Part shown: positions 24,126 through 31,289 of the stretch, piece by piece
How positions within the stretch are numbered: the first letter of the stretch is position 1
Layout: each line of letters opens with the position of its first letter
NCBI GenBank assembly: GCA_024508935.1
Contig: JANINW010000036.1
Location: 29,765-93,764, forward strand
Length of the DNA stretch: 64,000 bases
Source of the DNA: Flavipsychrobacter sp.
GTDB lineage: Bacteria > Bacteroidota > Bacteroidia > Chitinophagales > Chitinophagaceae
Direction of reading: 5' to 3'
Translations under genes and position numbers: made by a program
The notes under the pieces: generated by a model
Seen by the model: the letters and a program-made list of their open reading frames with translations, nothing else
The model's database searches: none
What the model was told of the DNA's origin: nothing

Positions 24126-24785
24126 ATGAAAAAGGTAATGATGATACTAGGATGTGCTCTGCTGGCAGTAGGTTCCACAAATGCACAAAGCAAAATGCAA
24201 AAAACAAATACGCAGTACACTTCACTGGGCCCTATTGCCGGCTTTGGCCATAGCTGGTTGAGCAATATGAATTCAAGCCCGAATTTCAATTCTTCCGGCT
24301 ACCTGGGTATAGGTATGATCTATTCAAGATTCGAACATTGGGGATGGGGTACTAACCTCGTAGCATCCAGCGAAGGCTTCACAGATGAATACTACCGCAA
24401 CGGCTCTACCTATCGTACAACCATAGATCCTCTCTATATAAGAGTTACCCCCCGCGCCTATTATTTCTTTGGTAAATATGGCGATAACGTACGCCCTAAA
24501 GTTTATCTCGGACCATCAGTAGGCTTTAAAGTAGCTGAGAACCAGTACATGTCTGATGAAATAAACGGTGCAACAGATGCCGGTGTGACAATGGTTCGCA
24601 ATACAGATGTATTCCGCACTGTAGATTTTGGCGCTGAGGCCGGTGCGGGTATAAATGTAAAATTAGCACGCAGCACATGGTTAAACCTGGATGCCAGTTA
24701 TTACCATGGCTTGATAAATGTAACCGATATGGAAAACAAAAACAGGAACCTGCGCATGAATGCAGGCGTAATGTTCGGTTTATAA
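24126..24785 (+). CDS. Outer-membrane beta-barrel protein
   Basis: ATG 24126 gives 219 residues with a signal peptide (about 1-21, ending TNA); an upstream ATG at 24093 would add non-signal residues. The mature chain alternates amphipathic strands (YTSLGPIAGFGHSWL, YLGIGMIYSRFEHWGWG, YIRVTPRAYYFFGKYG, RLRMNAGVMFGL-like end) typical of small porin-like barrels in Bacteroidota (OmpW or outer membrane beta-barrel family). No pore specificity is apparent. The gene stands alone with its own terminator. Confidence 0.75.
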   Translation: MKKVMMILGCALLAVGSTNAQSKMQKTNTQYTSLGPIAGFGHSWLSNMNSSPNFNSSGYLGIGMIYSRFEHWGWGTNLVASSEGFTDEYYRNGSTYRTTIDPLYIRVTPRAYYFFGKYGDNVRPKVYLGPSVGFKVAENQYMSDEINGATDAGVTMVRNTDVFRTVDFGAEAGAGINVKLARSTWLNLDASYYHGLINVTDMENKNRNLRMNAGVMFGL

Positions 24786-24808
24786 TTTGGATGTGATAAG
24801 TGAAGAGG

Positions 24809-24832
24809 AGCCCTGCAATAGCAGGGCTTTTC
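24809..24832 (+). terminator. Terminator of the beta-barrel gene
   Basis: Stem AGCCCTGC / GCAGGGCT, loop AATA, then TTTTCTTATTT. It lies 24 bases after the stop of the gene at 24126-24785 and just before the convergent DinB gene. Confidence 0.8.
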
Positions 24833-24836
24833 TTAT

Positions 24837-25280
24837 TTAATATTTTACCACCTGCTGTAAATGATGTTCCATGTGCACTACATAATCTTCTATCAGCCAT
24901 TGCAGGCTTACCAGCTGGTTCCCATTTACAAGACAGTTGCGTTGCAACATGCCGGGCGGAACGTTTTTTATTATATGCAGCAGGTGCCGGTTATAGTTTT
25001 CCCACAATTGTATCACATTATTATCTTCCTCTGTTTGATAATAGCCATGTGCTACCCAATTGTCAGGGTCGTATATAATAAACGGATCTTCCTGTGTAGG
25101 CACCCGTACAAACCGTTGATGATTATTGGCAGCACTGTCTACCAGGTGGCCTGTAATTTCTTTTTTACTCCATTTACCGGGCGCAGGTTTTCGATTAAAT
25201 TCTTCAGCAGGAACTTGCCGTAACAAGTCGGGAATAATGTTGAGCAAATGCGTCAATCTTTCAATGGTTGGTTGCAGCAT
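24837..25280 (-). CDS. DinB family protein
   Basis: The 147-residue protein belongs to the DinB/YfiT-like superfamily of four-helix metal-dependent transferases. The metal-site histidines are in GHLVDSA (about residue 45) and HMEHHLQQ (about 136-143); GKWSKKEITGHLVDSA is typical. Relatives transfer bacillithiol or mycothiol, or act as maleylpyruvate isomerases; nothing here selects one. It is cytoplasmic and 147 residues long, as usual. Seven bases separate it from the upstream OmpA-like gene stop, so a shared transcript is possible. Confidence 0.85.
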   Translation of the reverse strand: MLQPTIERLTHLLNIIPDLLRQVPAEEFNRKPAPGKWSKKEITGHLVDSAANNHQRFVRVPTQEDPFIIYDPDNWVAHGYYQTEEDNNVIQLWENYNRHLLHIIKNVPPGMLQRNCLVNGNQLVSLQWLIEDYVVHMEHHLQQVVKY

Positions 25281-25287
25281 AAAAATT

Positions 25288-26184
25288 TTATTTAGCCAAT
25301 ATTCTTATTTCTACCCGCCTGTTTTGCGCTTCATCATCCAGGGTACGTTCTGGTTCTACCAATGGCATGCTGCGGCCATATCCCGTATATTTAAGGCGGT
25401 CGGCAGCAATACCCTTTTTTACAAGAAACTCGTATATGTACCTGGCACGGTTTACAGACAACGTAAATAAAGCATAGCCATCCGGGTTTTCATCAATATG
25501 CACTGAGCGAGGCGAGACATCTTCATCCAGCGCATCACGCCCTGTTTTCAGGCAGCATATATGCCCTTCTATGCGAATCTTCACTGCAGGGTACAGGCGC
25601 ATAAAATCGACCAGACTTTGCAACACAGGAAGAGATGATGGAATGACCGTATGCCTGCCTTGGAAAAACAAAATATTATGCAGGACAAATGTATGGCCTA
25701 TGGGTATAGAATCTACATTAGGGAAAAAGGCAGGTAAGGCTACAATTTTAGATCTTGTTCCAGGTATAGCTTTGGCTATATTCTTGTTCTTTGCTGTTCT
25801 TAATACAACATCTACTTTTCTGTCGGGTGCATATCCTTTTGTCCCGCTCATTTCCCGCTGCACCTCACCTTTACCTATACATAGCTGAATGTGGGCAGTA
25901 TCAAGGCCCATTCCTGTCAGGTACGCTGCAACAGCCGAAGCCCGTTGCTCTGACAATGTTTTATTATACAAATCGGTACCTACATAGTCGGCATAACCAA
26001 TTATAATAACGCTGCTGTTTTTTGTTATTACATCGTTATAGAGCAGTGAATCCAATTGATTTCTGCTACCGGTATTTAATTTCGGATTGTTGAAATCGAA
26101 GAACAGGTGAATGGTATCACTTGTTACCTGGGCCAGCGCTGTATAATTTATTATACATAAGAATATGAACATTGACCTTTTCAA
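25288..26184 (-). CDS. Protein with two OmpA-like peptidoglycan-binding domains
   Basis: I keep the TTG start at 26184 because it gives a normal signal peptide (MKRS basic end, cleavage after ALA near residue 18); the ATG at 26172 removes the positive charges. Two OmpA-like domains follow: the first about 22-130 (LFFDFNNPKL, GYADYVGTDLYNKTLSEQRA, DRKVDVVLR) and the second about 160-298 with a long insertion (FFQGRHTVIPSS, SVNRARYIYEFLVKKGI, GYGRSMPLVEP, EAQNRRVEIRI). No barrel or TPR is present. Such domains bind peptidoglycan in the periplasm. Two in one small protein is unusual. Confidence 0.82.
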   Translation of the reverse strand: MKRSMFIFLCIINYTALAQVTSDTIHLFFDFNNPKLNTGSRNQLDSLLYNDVITKNSSVIIIGYADYVGTDLYNKTLSEQRASAVAAYLTGMGLDTAHIQLCIGKGEVQREMSGTKGYAPDRKVDVVLRTAKNKNIAKAIPGTRSKIVALPAFFPNVDSIPIGHTFVLHNILFFQGRHTVIPSSLPVLQSLVDFMRLYPAVKIRIEGHICCLKTGRDALDEDVSPRSVHIDENPDGYALFTLSVNRARYIYEFLVKKGIAADRLKYTGYGRSMPLVEPERTLDDEAQNRRVEIRILAK

Positions 26185-26349
26185 TGGCGCAGATATTTCA
26201 GCCTGAAGTTAAAGTATTATATACATAAACTTCATGAATGCATGTATTTCAACAAGTAAAATGAAATAGAATTTTTTGTGCAAATGTTGTGGAATACATT
26301 TTTCTGATGACGGCACACTCTTTTGTTAACTTTAGATAAACCTAACGCA

Positions 26350-26490
26350 ATGGAACATACTTTACTTGATTCTGTTCTTAAATACTTTGCCGGTACAGCA
26401 GGGCTTATTATGATAGGGGTATTATTAATTGGCTGGTTTAAAGGCGTCTACTGGGAACAGCAACTTAAAACAAAAAGAAGGCATCGCTAA
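26350..26490 (+). CDS. Single-span membrane microprotein, 46 residues
   Basis: This short frame was read directly from the sequence: MEHTLLDSVLKYFAG, a membrane segment (about residues 14-30), WFKGVYWEQ and a basic tail KTKRRHR. The start is an ATG with no competing frame. The stop lies inside the loop of a terminator hairpin, so transcript end and stop codon coincide. I do not recognise a family. Its single helix, acidic-to-neutral start and basic end suggest an inner membrane microprotein with the tail in the cytoplasm. Coding status is plausible, not certain. Confidence 0.5.
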   Translation: MEHTLLDSVLKYFAGTAGLIMIGVLLIGWFKGVYWEQQLKTKRRHR

Positions 26491-26504
26491 ATGCCTTCTT
26501 AATC
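26475..26504 (+). terminator. Terminator with the microprotein stop codon in its loop
   Basis: A perfect ten-base stem AAGAAGGCAT / ATGCCTTCTT encloses CGCTAA, which includes the stop TAA of the 46-residue frame. The right arm ends in T-rich sequence. Confidence 0.6.
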
Positions 26505-26520
26505 ATATTATACACAAAAT

Positions 26521-26545
26521 AAAAGGAGCATTAGTGCTCCTTTTT
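26521..26545. terminator. Bidirectional terminator between convergent genes
   Basis: Stem AAAAGGAGCA / TGCTCCTTTT with loop TTAG; T run on plus (26541-26545) and A run mirrored for minus. It separates the microprotein from the convergent lipoprotein gene. Confidence 0.75.
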
Positions 26546-26569
26546 GTATTAAATACCTCTTTGTATCAA

Positions 26570-26818
26570 TTACTTCGTGCGACCTTGAGCAGAATCCTGC
26601 GAGCTGGCTGTATTTGCCCGGAGGCCCGTATCATTTGCACCTTGCGCCCTTGACGAATCCGGATTAGCGGGATCAGCAGCACCATAAGTAGCCGGTGCAT
26701 CACCATTTATATTGGTAGAATCGATAGGGGTACTGCTGCCTGTATTTTCAGGACTGGTACCGCAGGATGCCAGTGCAAACAGTGCGAAACCCAAGGCATA
26801 TGCTGTTATTCTTTTCAT
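26570..26818 (-). CDS. Small low-complexity lipoprotein
   Basis: ATG 26818 gives 82 residues; an ATG nine bases upstream (26827) is also possible. A lipoprotein signal ends at LASC (Cys near residue 19). The mature part is a Ser/Thr/Ala/Asn-rich, disordered stretch with repeated short acidic patches and no recognisable fold. This kind of small lipoprotein is common in Chitinophagaceae. Function unknown. It is convergent with the microprotein. Confidence 0.65.
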   Translation of the reverse strand: MKRITAYALGFALFALASCGTSPENTGSSTPIDSTNINGDAPATYGAADPANPDSSRAQGANDTGLRANTASSQDSAQGRTK

Positions 26819-26888
26819 ATTGTGCATTGTTTAGTTTATGCTTTATGATATATGTGTTATCAACTTAGCACTCATAAAGACCATGCCA

Positions 26889-27611
26889 TCAGCGTATTAA
26901 TGCCTGCACATCAGGGTCTCCTTCTATATGGGCCATTTGCGCCATTATTTTAGGATAACGCCAGCTTACACGGCGGCTCAGAGGTTTCACCGTAAAACGT
27001 TTTGGATTAGGCAGGCAGGCAATAATCATAGCCGCTTCAGCACGGGAAAGGCTTGCAGCAGGTTTATTAAAATAAGCATGCGCCGCCGCTTCTATGCCAT
27101 AAATGCCGGGCCCCATTTCTATCACATTCAGGTACACTTCCATAATGCGTTTTTTACCCCATACCAATTCTATTGCACTGGTATAGAATGCCTCAGGGGC
27201 TTTACGCACATAACGGCCCCAGCCGCTACCCTGCCATAAAAACACGTTTTTAGCTGTTTGCTGGCTGATGGTGCTGGCGCCGGCACCTTTAGCACGCTTC
27301 TTTCTGCGTCCCGGCTTATCATCCATGCTTTTTTCTATTGATTTCCAATCAAACCCGTTATGGTCTGGGAACAATTGGTCTTCACTGGCTATAGCAGCCA
27401 GCTTTATATTGGGCGACATCTGGTCCCAGCCTACATAATCACGCTTCAGTCCATAACCTTCGGCTATAGCTCCTATCTGTGTTATTGTTATTGGGGGAAA
27501 GATCCATTTACATACTACTACATATAGCAGCGATGCCGCCAAAAGTATAATAAAGAAGCGCAGTACCCTTTTCCAAAAAGGTCTTTTTCCTGACTGTGAT
27601 TTCTTTGCCAT
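26889..27611 (-). CDS. mtgA: Monofunctional peptidoglycan glycosyltransferase
   Basis: The 240-residue protein polymerises lipid II into glycan strands without a transpeptidase domain. It has an N-terminal anchor (about 15-37) and the GT51 motifs: IASEDQLFPDHNGFDW with catalytic E77 (about 74-90), KGAGASTISQQTAKNVFLW (108-126), KRIMEVYLNVIEMGPGIYG (about 154-172) with the second glutamate, and PNPKRF near 208. Length is normal for MtgA. It lies in its own unit on the minus strand, between the small lipoprotein and the YXWGXW-like gene. Confidence 0.95.
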   Translation of the reverse strand: MAKKSQSGKRPFWKRVLRFFIILLAASLLYVVVCKWIFPPITITQIGAIAEGYGLKRDYVGWDQMSPNIKLAAIASEDQLFPDHNGFDWKSIEKSMDDKPGRRKKRAKGAGASTISQQTAKNVFLWQGSGWGRYVRKAPEAFYTSAIELVWGKKRIMEVYLNVIEMGPGIYGIEAAAHAYFNKPAASLSRAEAAMIIACLPNPKRFTVKPLSRRVSWRYPKIMAQMAHIEGDPDVQALIR

Positions 27612-27680
27612 CAGCGCGAAAAATACGCGCTAATTTTTAGACGAAGGCAATTTTTTTGCCTGGCATTGCCTGCTAAATAG

Positions 27681-27702
27681 AAAGCCACCTCAAGGTGGCT
27701 TT
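27681..27702 (-). terminator. Terminator after the YXWGXW-like gene
   Basis: Stem AAAGCCACC / GGTGGCTTT with a four-base loop, T-rich on the minus strand after the arm. It lies 13 bases beyond the stop of the gene at 27715-28014. Confidence 0.65.
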
Positions 27703-27714
27703 TACTTAAATCAG

Positions 27715-28014
27715 TTATCTCCAATGACCGCGTATCCATACATATCCATGACGGCGCGGAGCCCAATGCCCGGGCACCCATACGGCTGCAGGACGCGGCG
27801 GTTCTACATAATATCCCCCATGCCATACGTAAGACCTTCCTCTTGGAGTCCAGTCTTCCTCTACCCATACATGGCGCGGGCTGGGTGGTGCAGGAGCCAC
27901 CACTACAACTTTGGGGCGCGACGGCCTTACACGTACTACCACCTGTGCCTGGCTATCCATGACAGCAAACGCTATTAATGAACCGGCTATTATGCTTTTA
28001 ATTATTGCTTTCAT
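27715..28014 (-). CDS. Small secreted protein with WxPGHW-type repeats
   Basis: The 99-residue protein has a signal peptide (about 1-23, ending SQA), a Val/Arg/Pro-rich linker and aromatic, Gly/Trp-rich repeats: SYVWHGGYYVEPP, AVWVPGHWAPRRHGYVWIRGHW. This repeat pattern (W-x-P-G-H-W, YxWxxGHW) is common in small Bacteroidota and Proteobacteria periplasmic proteins of unknown role (YXWGXW family). A strong AGGAGG lies six bases upstream of the ATG at 28014, rare in this phylum. It stands alone. Confidence 0.75.
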   Translation of the reverse strand: MKAIIKSIIAGSLIAFAVMDSQAQVVVRVRPSRPKVVVVAPAPPSPRHVWVEEDWTPRGRSYVWHGGYYVEPPRPAAVWVPGHWAPRRHGYVWIRGHWR

Positions 28015-28019
28015 AACAT

Positions 28020-28025
28020 CCTCCT
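28020..28025 (-). promoter_or_regulatory. Strong Shine-Dalgarno for the small WxPGHW-repeat protein
   Basis: On the minus strand the sequence AGGAGG stands five bases before the ATG at 28014. Most genes in this window have no clear Shine-Dalgarno, so this is an exception and points to high translation. Confidence 0.6.
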
Positions 28026-28184
28026 TTTATTTGTTTCACAGGTTTAGACGGCCTGCGTTTTTCAAAGTTTAAACAAATAAAATGATGCCAAGGAAATTGC
28101 AATACCATTTTTAACACCATTGAAGGATTCTATAAAAACAGCGCACTTTACTAATAAATACTCTATCAAATAATTTTGAAACAA

Positions 28185-28210
28185 AACTGCCCCGCACAAG
28201 CAGGGCAGTT
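28185..28210 (-). terminator. Terminator of the carboxylase gene
   Basis: The arms AACTGCCC (28185-28192) and GGGCAGTT (28203-28210) enclose a ten-base loop; T-rich sequence follows on the minus strand. It lies about 25 bases after the carboxylase stop. Confidence 0.65.
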
Positions 28211-28234
28211 GAATAAATATTGAACAAATACAGT

Positions 28235-29863
28235 TTATACCTGGAATACCCCTGTTTTAAATTCCTTCATTACCGGATTATGGTTAGCTGCATTAATACC
28301 TTCTGAAATAACGCGGCGTGTGTCAACCGGATCAATTATTTCATCTACCCACAAACGAGCTGCTGCATAGTAAGAAGATGTTTGGGCATTATAACGATCT
28401 GTGATTTCCTTCAGCAGCTCTCTCTCTTTTTCAGGGTCTATTTCCTGGCCCTTGCTTTTCAGCGCAGCTACCTGTATCTGCAGCAGCGTTTTTGCTGCCT
28501 GCTCGCCGCCCATTACAGCTATCTTGGCATTTGGCCATGCATAAATAAAACGGGGATCATAAGCCTTACCACACATAGCGTAATTACCGGCACCATAAGA
28601 GTTGCCTATCACAATGGTTATTTTGGGAACCACTGAATTAGAGACCGCATTTACCAGCTTTGCACCATCTTTAATGATACCCGATTGTTCACTGCGGCTA
28701 CCTACCATAAAACCGGTAACATCCTGCAGGAATACAAGCGGTATTTTTTTCTGGTTGCAATTTTGAATAAAGCGCGCGGCCTTATCGGCACTGTCATTAT
28801 AGATCACACCACCCAGTTGCATTTCTCCTTTGCCACTCTTCACAATTTTACGCTGGTTGGCCACTATGCCTACTGCCCAGCCATCGATACGCGCGTAGCC
28901 GCAAACAATGGTCTTACCATAATCTTCTTTAAACTGGTCGAATTCTGAATTGTCTACCAGGCGTTCGATCACTTCAACCACATCATAAGGTTTGCTGTTA
29001 TCTACAGACACCAAGCCGTAGATCTCTTTTACATCTTTCTTCGGTTCGGCAGGTACCGCACGGTCGAAGCCAGCGCGGGGTTGTTCGCCAATTTTATCTA
29101 TGATGCGGCGCACCTGGTCCAGGCATTCCGCTTCGGTATCAAATTTATAATCGGCAATACCGCTTACTTCGGTATGCATCTTAGCACCACCCAGGCTTTG
29201 CAGGTCGGCATCCTCACCTATAGCAGCCTTTACCAAATACGGCCCTGCCAGGAATATAGAGCCATTTCCTTCTACCATCAGGGTCTCATCGCTCATAATA
29301 GGCAGGTAAGCCCCACCTGCTACGCAGCTGCCCATTACAGCAGCTATCTGCGTAATGCCCATGGCGCTTATTTGCGCATTGTTGCGGAAAATGCGGCCAA
29401 AATGTTCTTTATCGGGGAATATCTCATCCTGCATTGGCAGGTAAACACCTGCGCTATCTACTATGTAAACGATTGGCAGGTGGTTTTCCATAGCTATCTC
29501 CTGCAGGCGCAGGTTCTTTTTACCGGTAATAGGGAACCATGCCCCTGCCTTCACCGTATTATCGTTGGCAACTATTACACACTGGCGACCGGATATATAA
29601 CCCAACCCTGCCACAGTACCCGCTGCCGGGCAGCCACCGTGCTCCTGGTACATTTCCCAACCTGCAAATGCTCCTATTTCAACAAAAGCACTGTCTTTAT
29701 CAATAAGGTATTGTATACGCTCACGCGGCGTCATTTTACCCTTTTCACGGGCTTTTTCAATAGCCTTTTTACCACCACCCAGGCTTACTTGTGCATGGCG
29801 TTGTTTCATCTGGCTTACAGCCAGCTTCATCGCATCTTCGTTTTTATTGAATTCCAGGTTCAT
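28235..29863 (-). CDS. Acyl-CoA carboxylase, carboxyltransferase (beta) subunit
   Basis: ATG 29863 gives 542 residues; a TTG frame at 29878 adds five. The protein is a full-length biotin-dependent carboxyltransferase of the propionyl/methylcrotonoyl-CoA type: GGGKKAIEKAREKGKMTPRER (cut) near 29-49, YIVDSAGVYLPMQ near 136-148, GSCVAGGAYLPIMSDE, and in the second half GFMVGS and GNSYGAGNYAMCGKAYDPRF. It takes carboxyl from carboxybiotin to an acyl-CoA. Biotin carboxylase and carrier genes are not in the window. Sequence resembles the MccB branch, but the acyl substrate cannot be fixed. Confidence 0.9.
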   Translation of the reverse strand: MNLEFNKNEDAMKLAVSQMKQRHAQVSLGGGKKAIEKAREKGKMTPRERIQYLIDKDSAFVEIGAFAGWEMYQEHGGCPAAGTVAGLGYISGRQCVIVANDNTVKAGAWFPITGKKNLRLQEIAMENHLPIVYIVDSAGVYLPMQDEIFPDKEHFGRIFRNNAQISAMGITQIAAVMGSCVAGGAYLPIMSDETLMVEGNGSIFLAGPYLVKAAIGEDADLQSLGGAKMHTEVSGIADYKFDTEAECLDQVRRIIDKIGEQPRAGFDRAVPAEPKKDVKEIYGLVSVDNSKPYDVVEVIERLVDNSEFDQFKEDYGKTIVCGYARIDGWAVGIVANQRKIVKSGKGEMQLGGVIYNDSADKAARFIQNCNQKKIPLVFLQDVTGFMVGSRSEQSGIIKDGAKLVNAVSNSVVPKITIVIGNSYGAGNYAMCGKAYDPRFIYAWPNAKIAVMGGEQAAKTLLQIQVAALKSKGQEIDPEKERELLKEITDRYNAQTSSYYAAARLWVDEIIDPVDTRRVISEGINAANHNPVMKEFKTGVFQV

Positions 29864-29886
29864 TACAGATTTGGGCAATTTGGTGG

Positions 29887-29894
29887 CAAAAATA
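29887..29894 (-). promoter_or_regulatory. Promoter -7 element for the carboxylase gene
   Basis: TATTTTTG on the minus strand, 23 bases before the ATG at 29863. No clear -33 TTG; the position supports that ATG as the start. Confidence 0.4.
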
Positions 29895-29958
29895 GCAGAT
29901 TGATCGGTTATATCAGTACTGAATATAATAAAGCCTTTAAATACAGGTATTCGTAATT

Positions 29959-29985
29959 AAAAAGCCCCCGTGTGACCGGAGGCTT
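29959..29985 (-). terminator. Terminator after the Lys-rich small protein
   Basis: Stem of AAGCCTCCGG-type pairing with one mismatch (arms 29962-29970 and 29976-29985), followed on the minus strand by TTTTTAATT. It lies 38 bases beyond the stop of the gene at 30023-30193. Confidence 0.6.
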
Positions 29986-30022
29986 CATTGTGTATTGAAT
30001 TAGTTCTTACATTCTTTTTTGA

Positions 30023-30193
30023 TTACATCTTCTTGTCAGCTTTCTTCTCCTCTTTTTTTACTTCTTTCGAAGCATGTTTTTTGGCGTGGTGTACCTTCTT
30101 TTCCACCTTAACTTCTTTATTGTCTTGTGCAAAAGAAGCTGTTGCGCCGAACATGCCCAAAGTGAGGAGGGCTGCTACCATGTAGTGTTTCAT
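30023..30193 (-). CDS. Small exported Lys-rich protein, 56 residues
   Basis: Read directly from the sequence: a clear signal peptide (residues 1-22, ending SFAQ) is followed by about 33 residues of mixed Lys, Glu, His and Val (KEVKVEKKVHHAKKH, then SKEVKKEEKK), a highly charged, probably disordered tail. The gene has an ATG at 30193 and a terminator downstream. Small signal-peptide-plus-charged-tail proteins of this type occur widely in Bacteroidota. Function unknown. Confidence 0.6.
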   Translation of the reverse strand: MKHYMVAALLTLGMFGATASFAQDNKEVKVEKKVHHAKKHASKEVKKEEKKADKKM

Positions 30194-30273
30194 AAAAAAA
30201 TGTTTAGTACTACTAAGCTACTACAGGTATTGCAGCACAGTATGCTTATACGCGTTAAAACTGCGTTAATATG

Positions 30274-31233
30274 TTATTTATAAATTGCTACCCAGGGCTC
30301 ACCACCCGACTTGATATAGCCGCGTAACATGGAAGGAGTATTGAACGGCATGATAATATTGCCCTGCCTGTCCACTCCTATGAGGCCGCCGTCAATACCT
30401 ACGGCCGTTAGTTTGTTGTCTATCATTTCAGTGGTTGCATCCTGAAGACTTCTATGCTTTTGCTTCATTTCTTCGGGTACAAAGTTTAGCATAACAAGGC
30501 GTGCATAATACTCACCACTGGCAAAGAAGGAAGTAGCACAAATGCTATCTTCTGCATATGCTGCTCCACCCATTTGCCGGCTATCGCCCCCTTCAAAAGC
30601 CATACCTGCGGTGCTGGTAGCAGCTGCTAAGTGTCCATACATATCCAAAGCTACCGCTCCAACAGTTCCATTTTTTTCGATGGGCCTTGCTTTCGCTGTC
30701 CTATCCTTTTGTGATTGAGCAGGGACACGACGTGTATCTATTACAGGCAGACCTTGTCTGGCGGCAAATTCCTCGGCAATGTGGCCGGACAAAACTACCT
30801 GGTCTGTCTTAAGCTTATCCATCACGGCACGTGCAGCACACACCGGGTTCTTTAGCGCAACAACATCTTTTACCACACCTATTTTTGCATTGCTGCCGTC
30901 CATGATAGCCGCATCCAATTCGCTACGGCCTTCAGCATCCTCAGATGTTCTCCCGCCAGCATTAAACAAAGAGTCATCTTCAAGATAGATAACCACTTTT
31001 TCTACAGCGTCTACTGCTGTACCACCGCGTATCAGCACATTGTAGCCTATTGCAAGAGCTGTTTTTAGTGATTGCTTATAAGCATGTTCTTTCTCCGGTG
31101 TTAGTTTGCCAGGATCACCTGCTCCACCATGAATAACTAAAGCAAATTTTGACTGCGCATTAGCCTTAATATTTTGCCCCTTCATAATAGGCGGGAATAA
31201 CACCATTAGCAATAAGAACAGCTTATATTTCAT
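30274..31233 (-). CDS. Exported isoaspartyl peptidase / L-asparaginase-like Ntn hydrolase
   Basis: The 319-residue protein has a signal peptide (about 1-20) and a type 2 asparaginase domain: LVIHGGAGDPG near 32-42, FNAGGR (90-95), ELDAAIMDG, GTVGAVALD (189-197) whose Thr190 is the expected autocatalytic nucleophile. The family's usual ST-GG-x-T and GAGTYAD segments are altered (STAGMAFEGGDSRQMGGAAYAED), so substrate pocket details differ. It may clear isoaspartyl peptides or asparagine in the periplasm. It lies 57 bases downstream of the porin gene, after a terminator hairpin. Confidence 0.85.
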   Translation of the reverse strand: MKYKLFLLLMVLFPPIMKGQNIKANAQSKFALVIHGGAGDPGKLTPEKEHAYKQSLKTALAIGYNVLIRGGTAVDAVEKVVIYLEDDSLFNAGGRTSEDAEGRSELDAAIMDGSNAKIGVVKDVVALKNPVCAARAVMDKLKTDQVVLSGHIAEEFAARQGLPVIDTRRVPAQSQKDRTAKARPIEKNGTVGAVALDMYGHLAAATSTAGMAFEGGDSRQMGGAAYAEDSICATSFFASGEYYARLVMLNFVPEEMKQKHRSLQDATTEMIDNKLTAVGIDGGLIGVDRQGNIIMPFNTPSMLRGYIKSGGEPWVAIYK

Positions 31234-31255
31234 GGTTACAAATTAAGCTATAAAT

Positions 31256-31281
31256 AAAAAAAGCCGGCTATTTGCCGGCTT
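31256..31281 (-). terminator. Terminator of the porin gene
   Basis: Stem AAGCCGGC / GCCGGCTT with a five-base loop; on the minus strand a run of seven T follows. Located nine bases after the porin stop. Confidence 0.8.
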
Positions 31282-31289
31282 CAGTTTCT

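Noticed and set aside
29081-29956. 291-residue plus-strand frame over the carboxylase gene
   Set aside because: It is the antisense shadow of the carboxyltransferase, with no domain or start signal.
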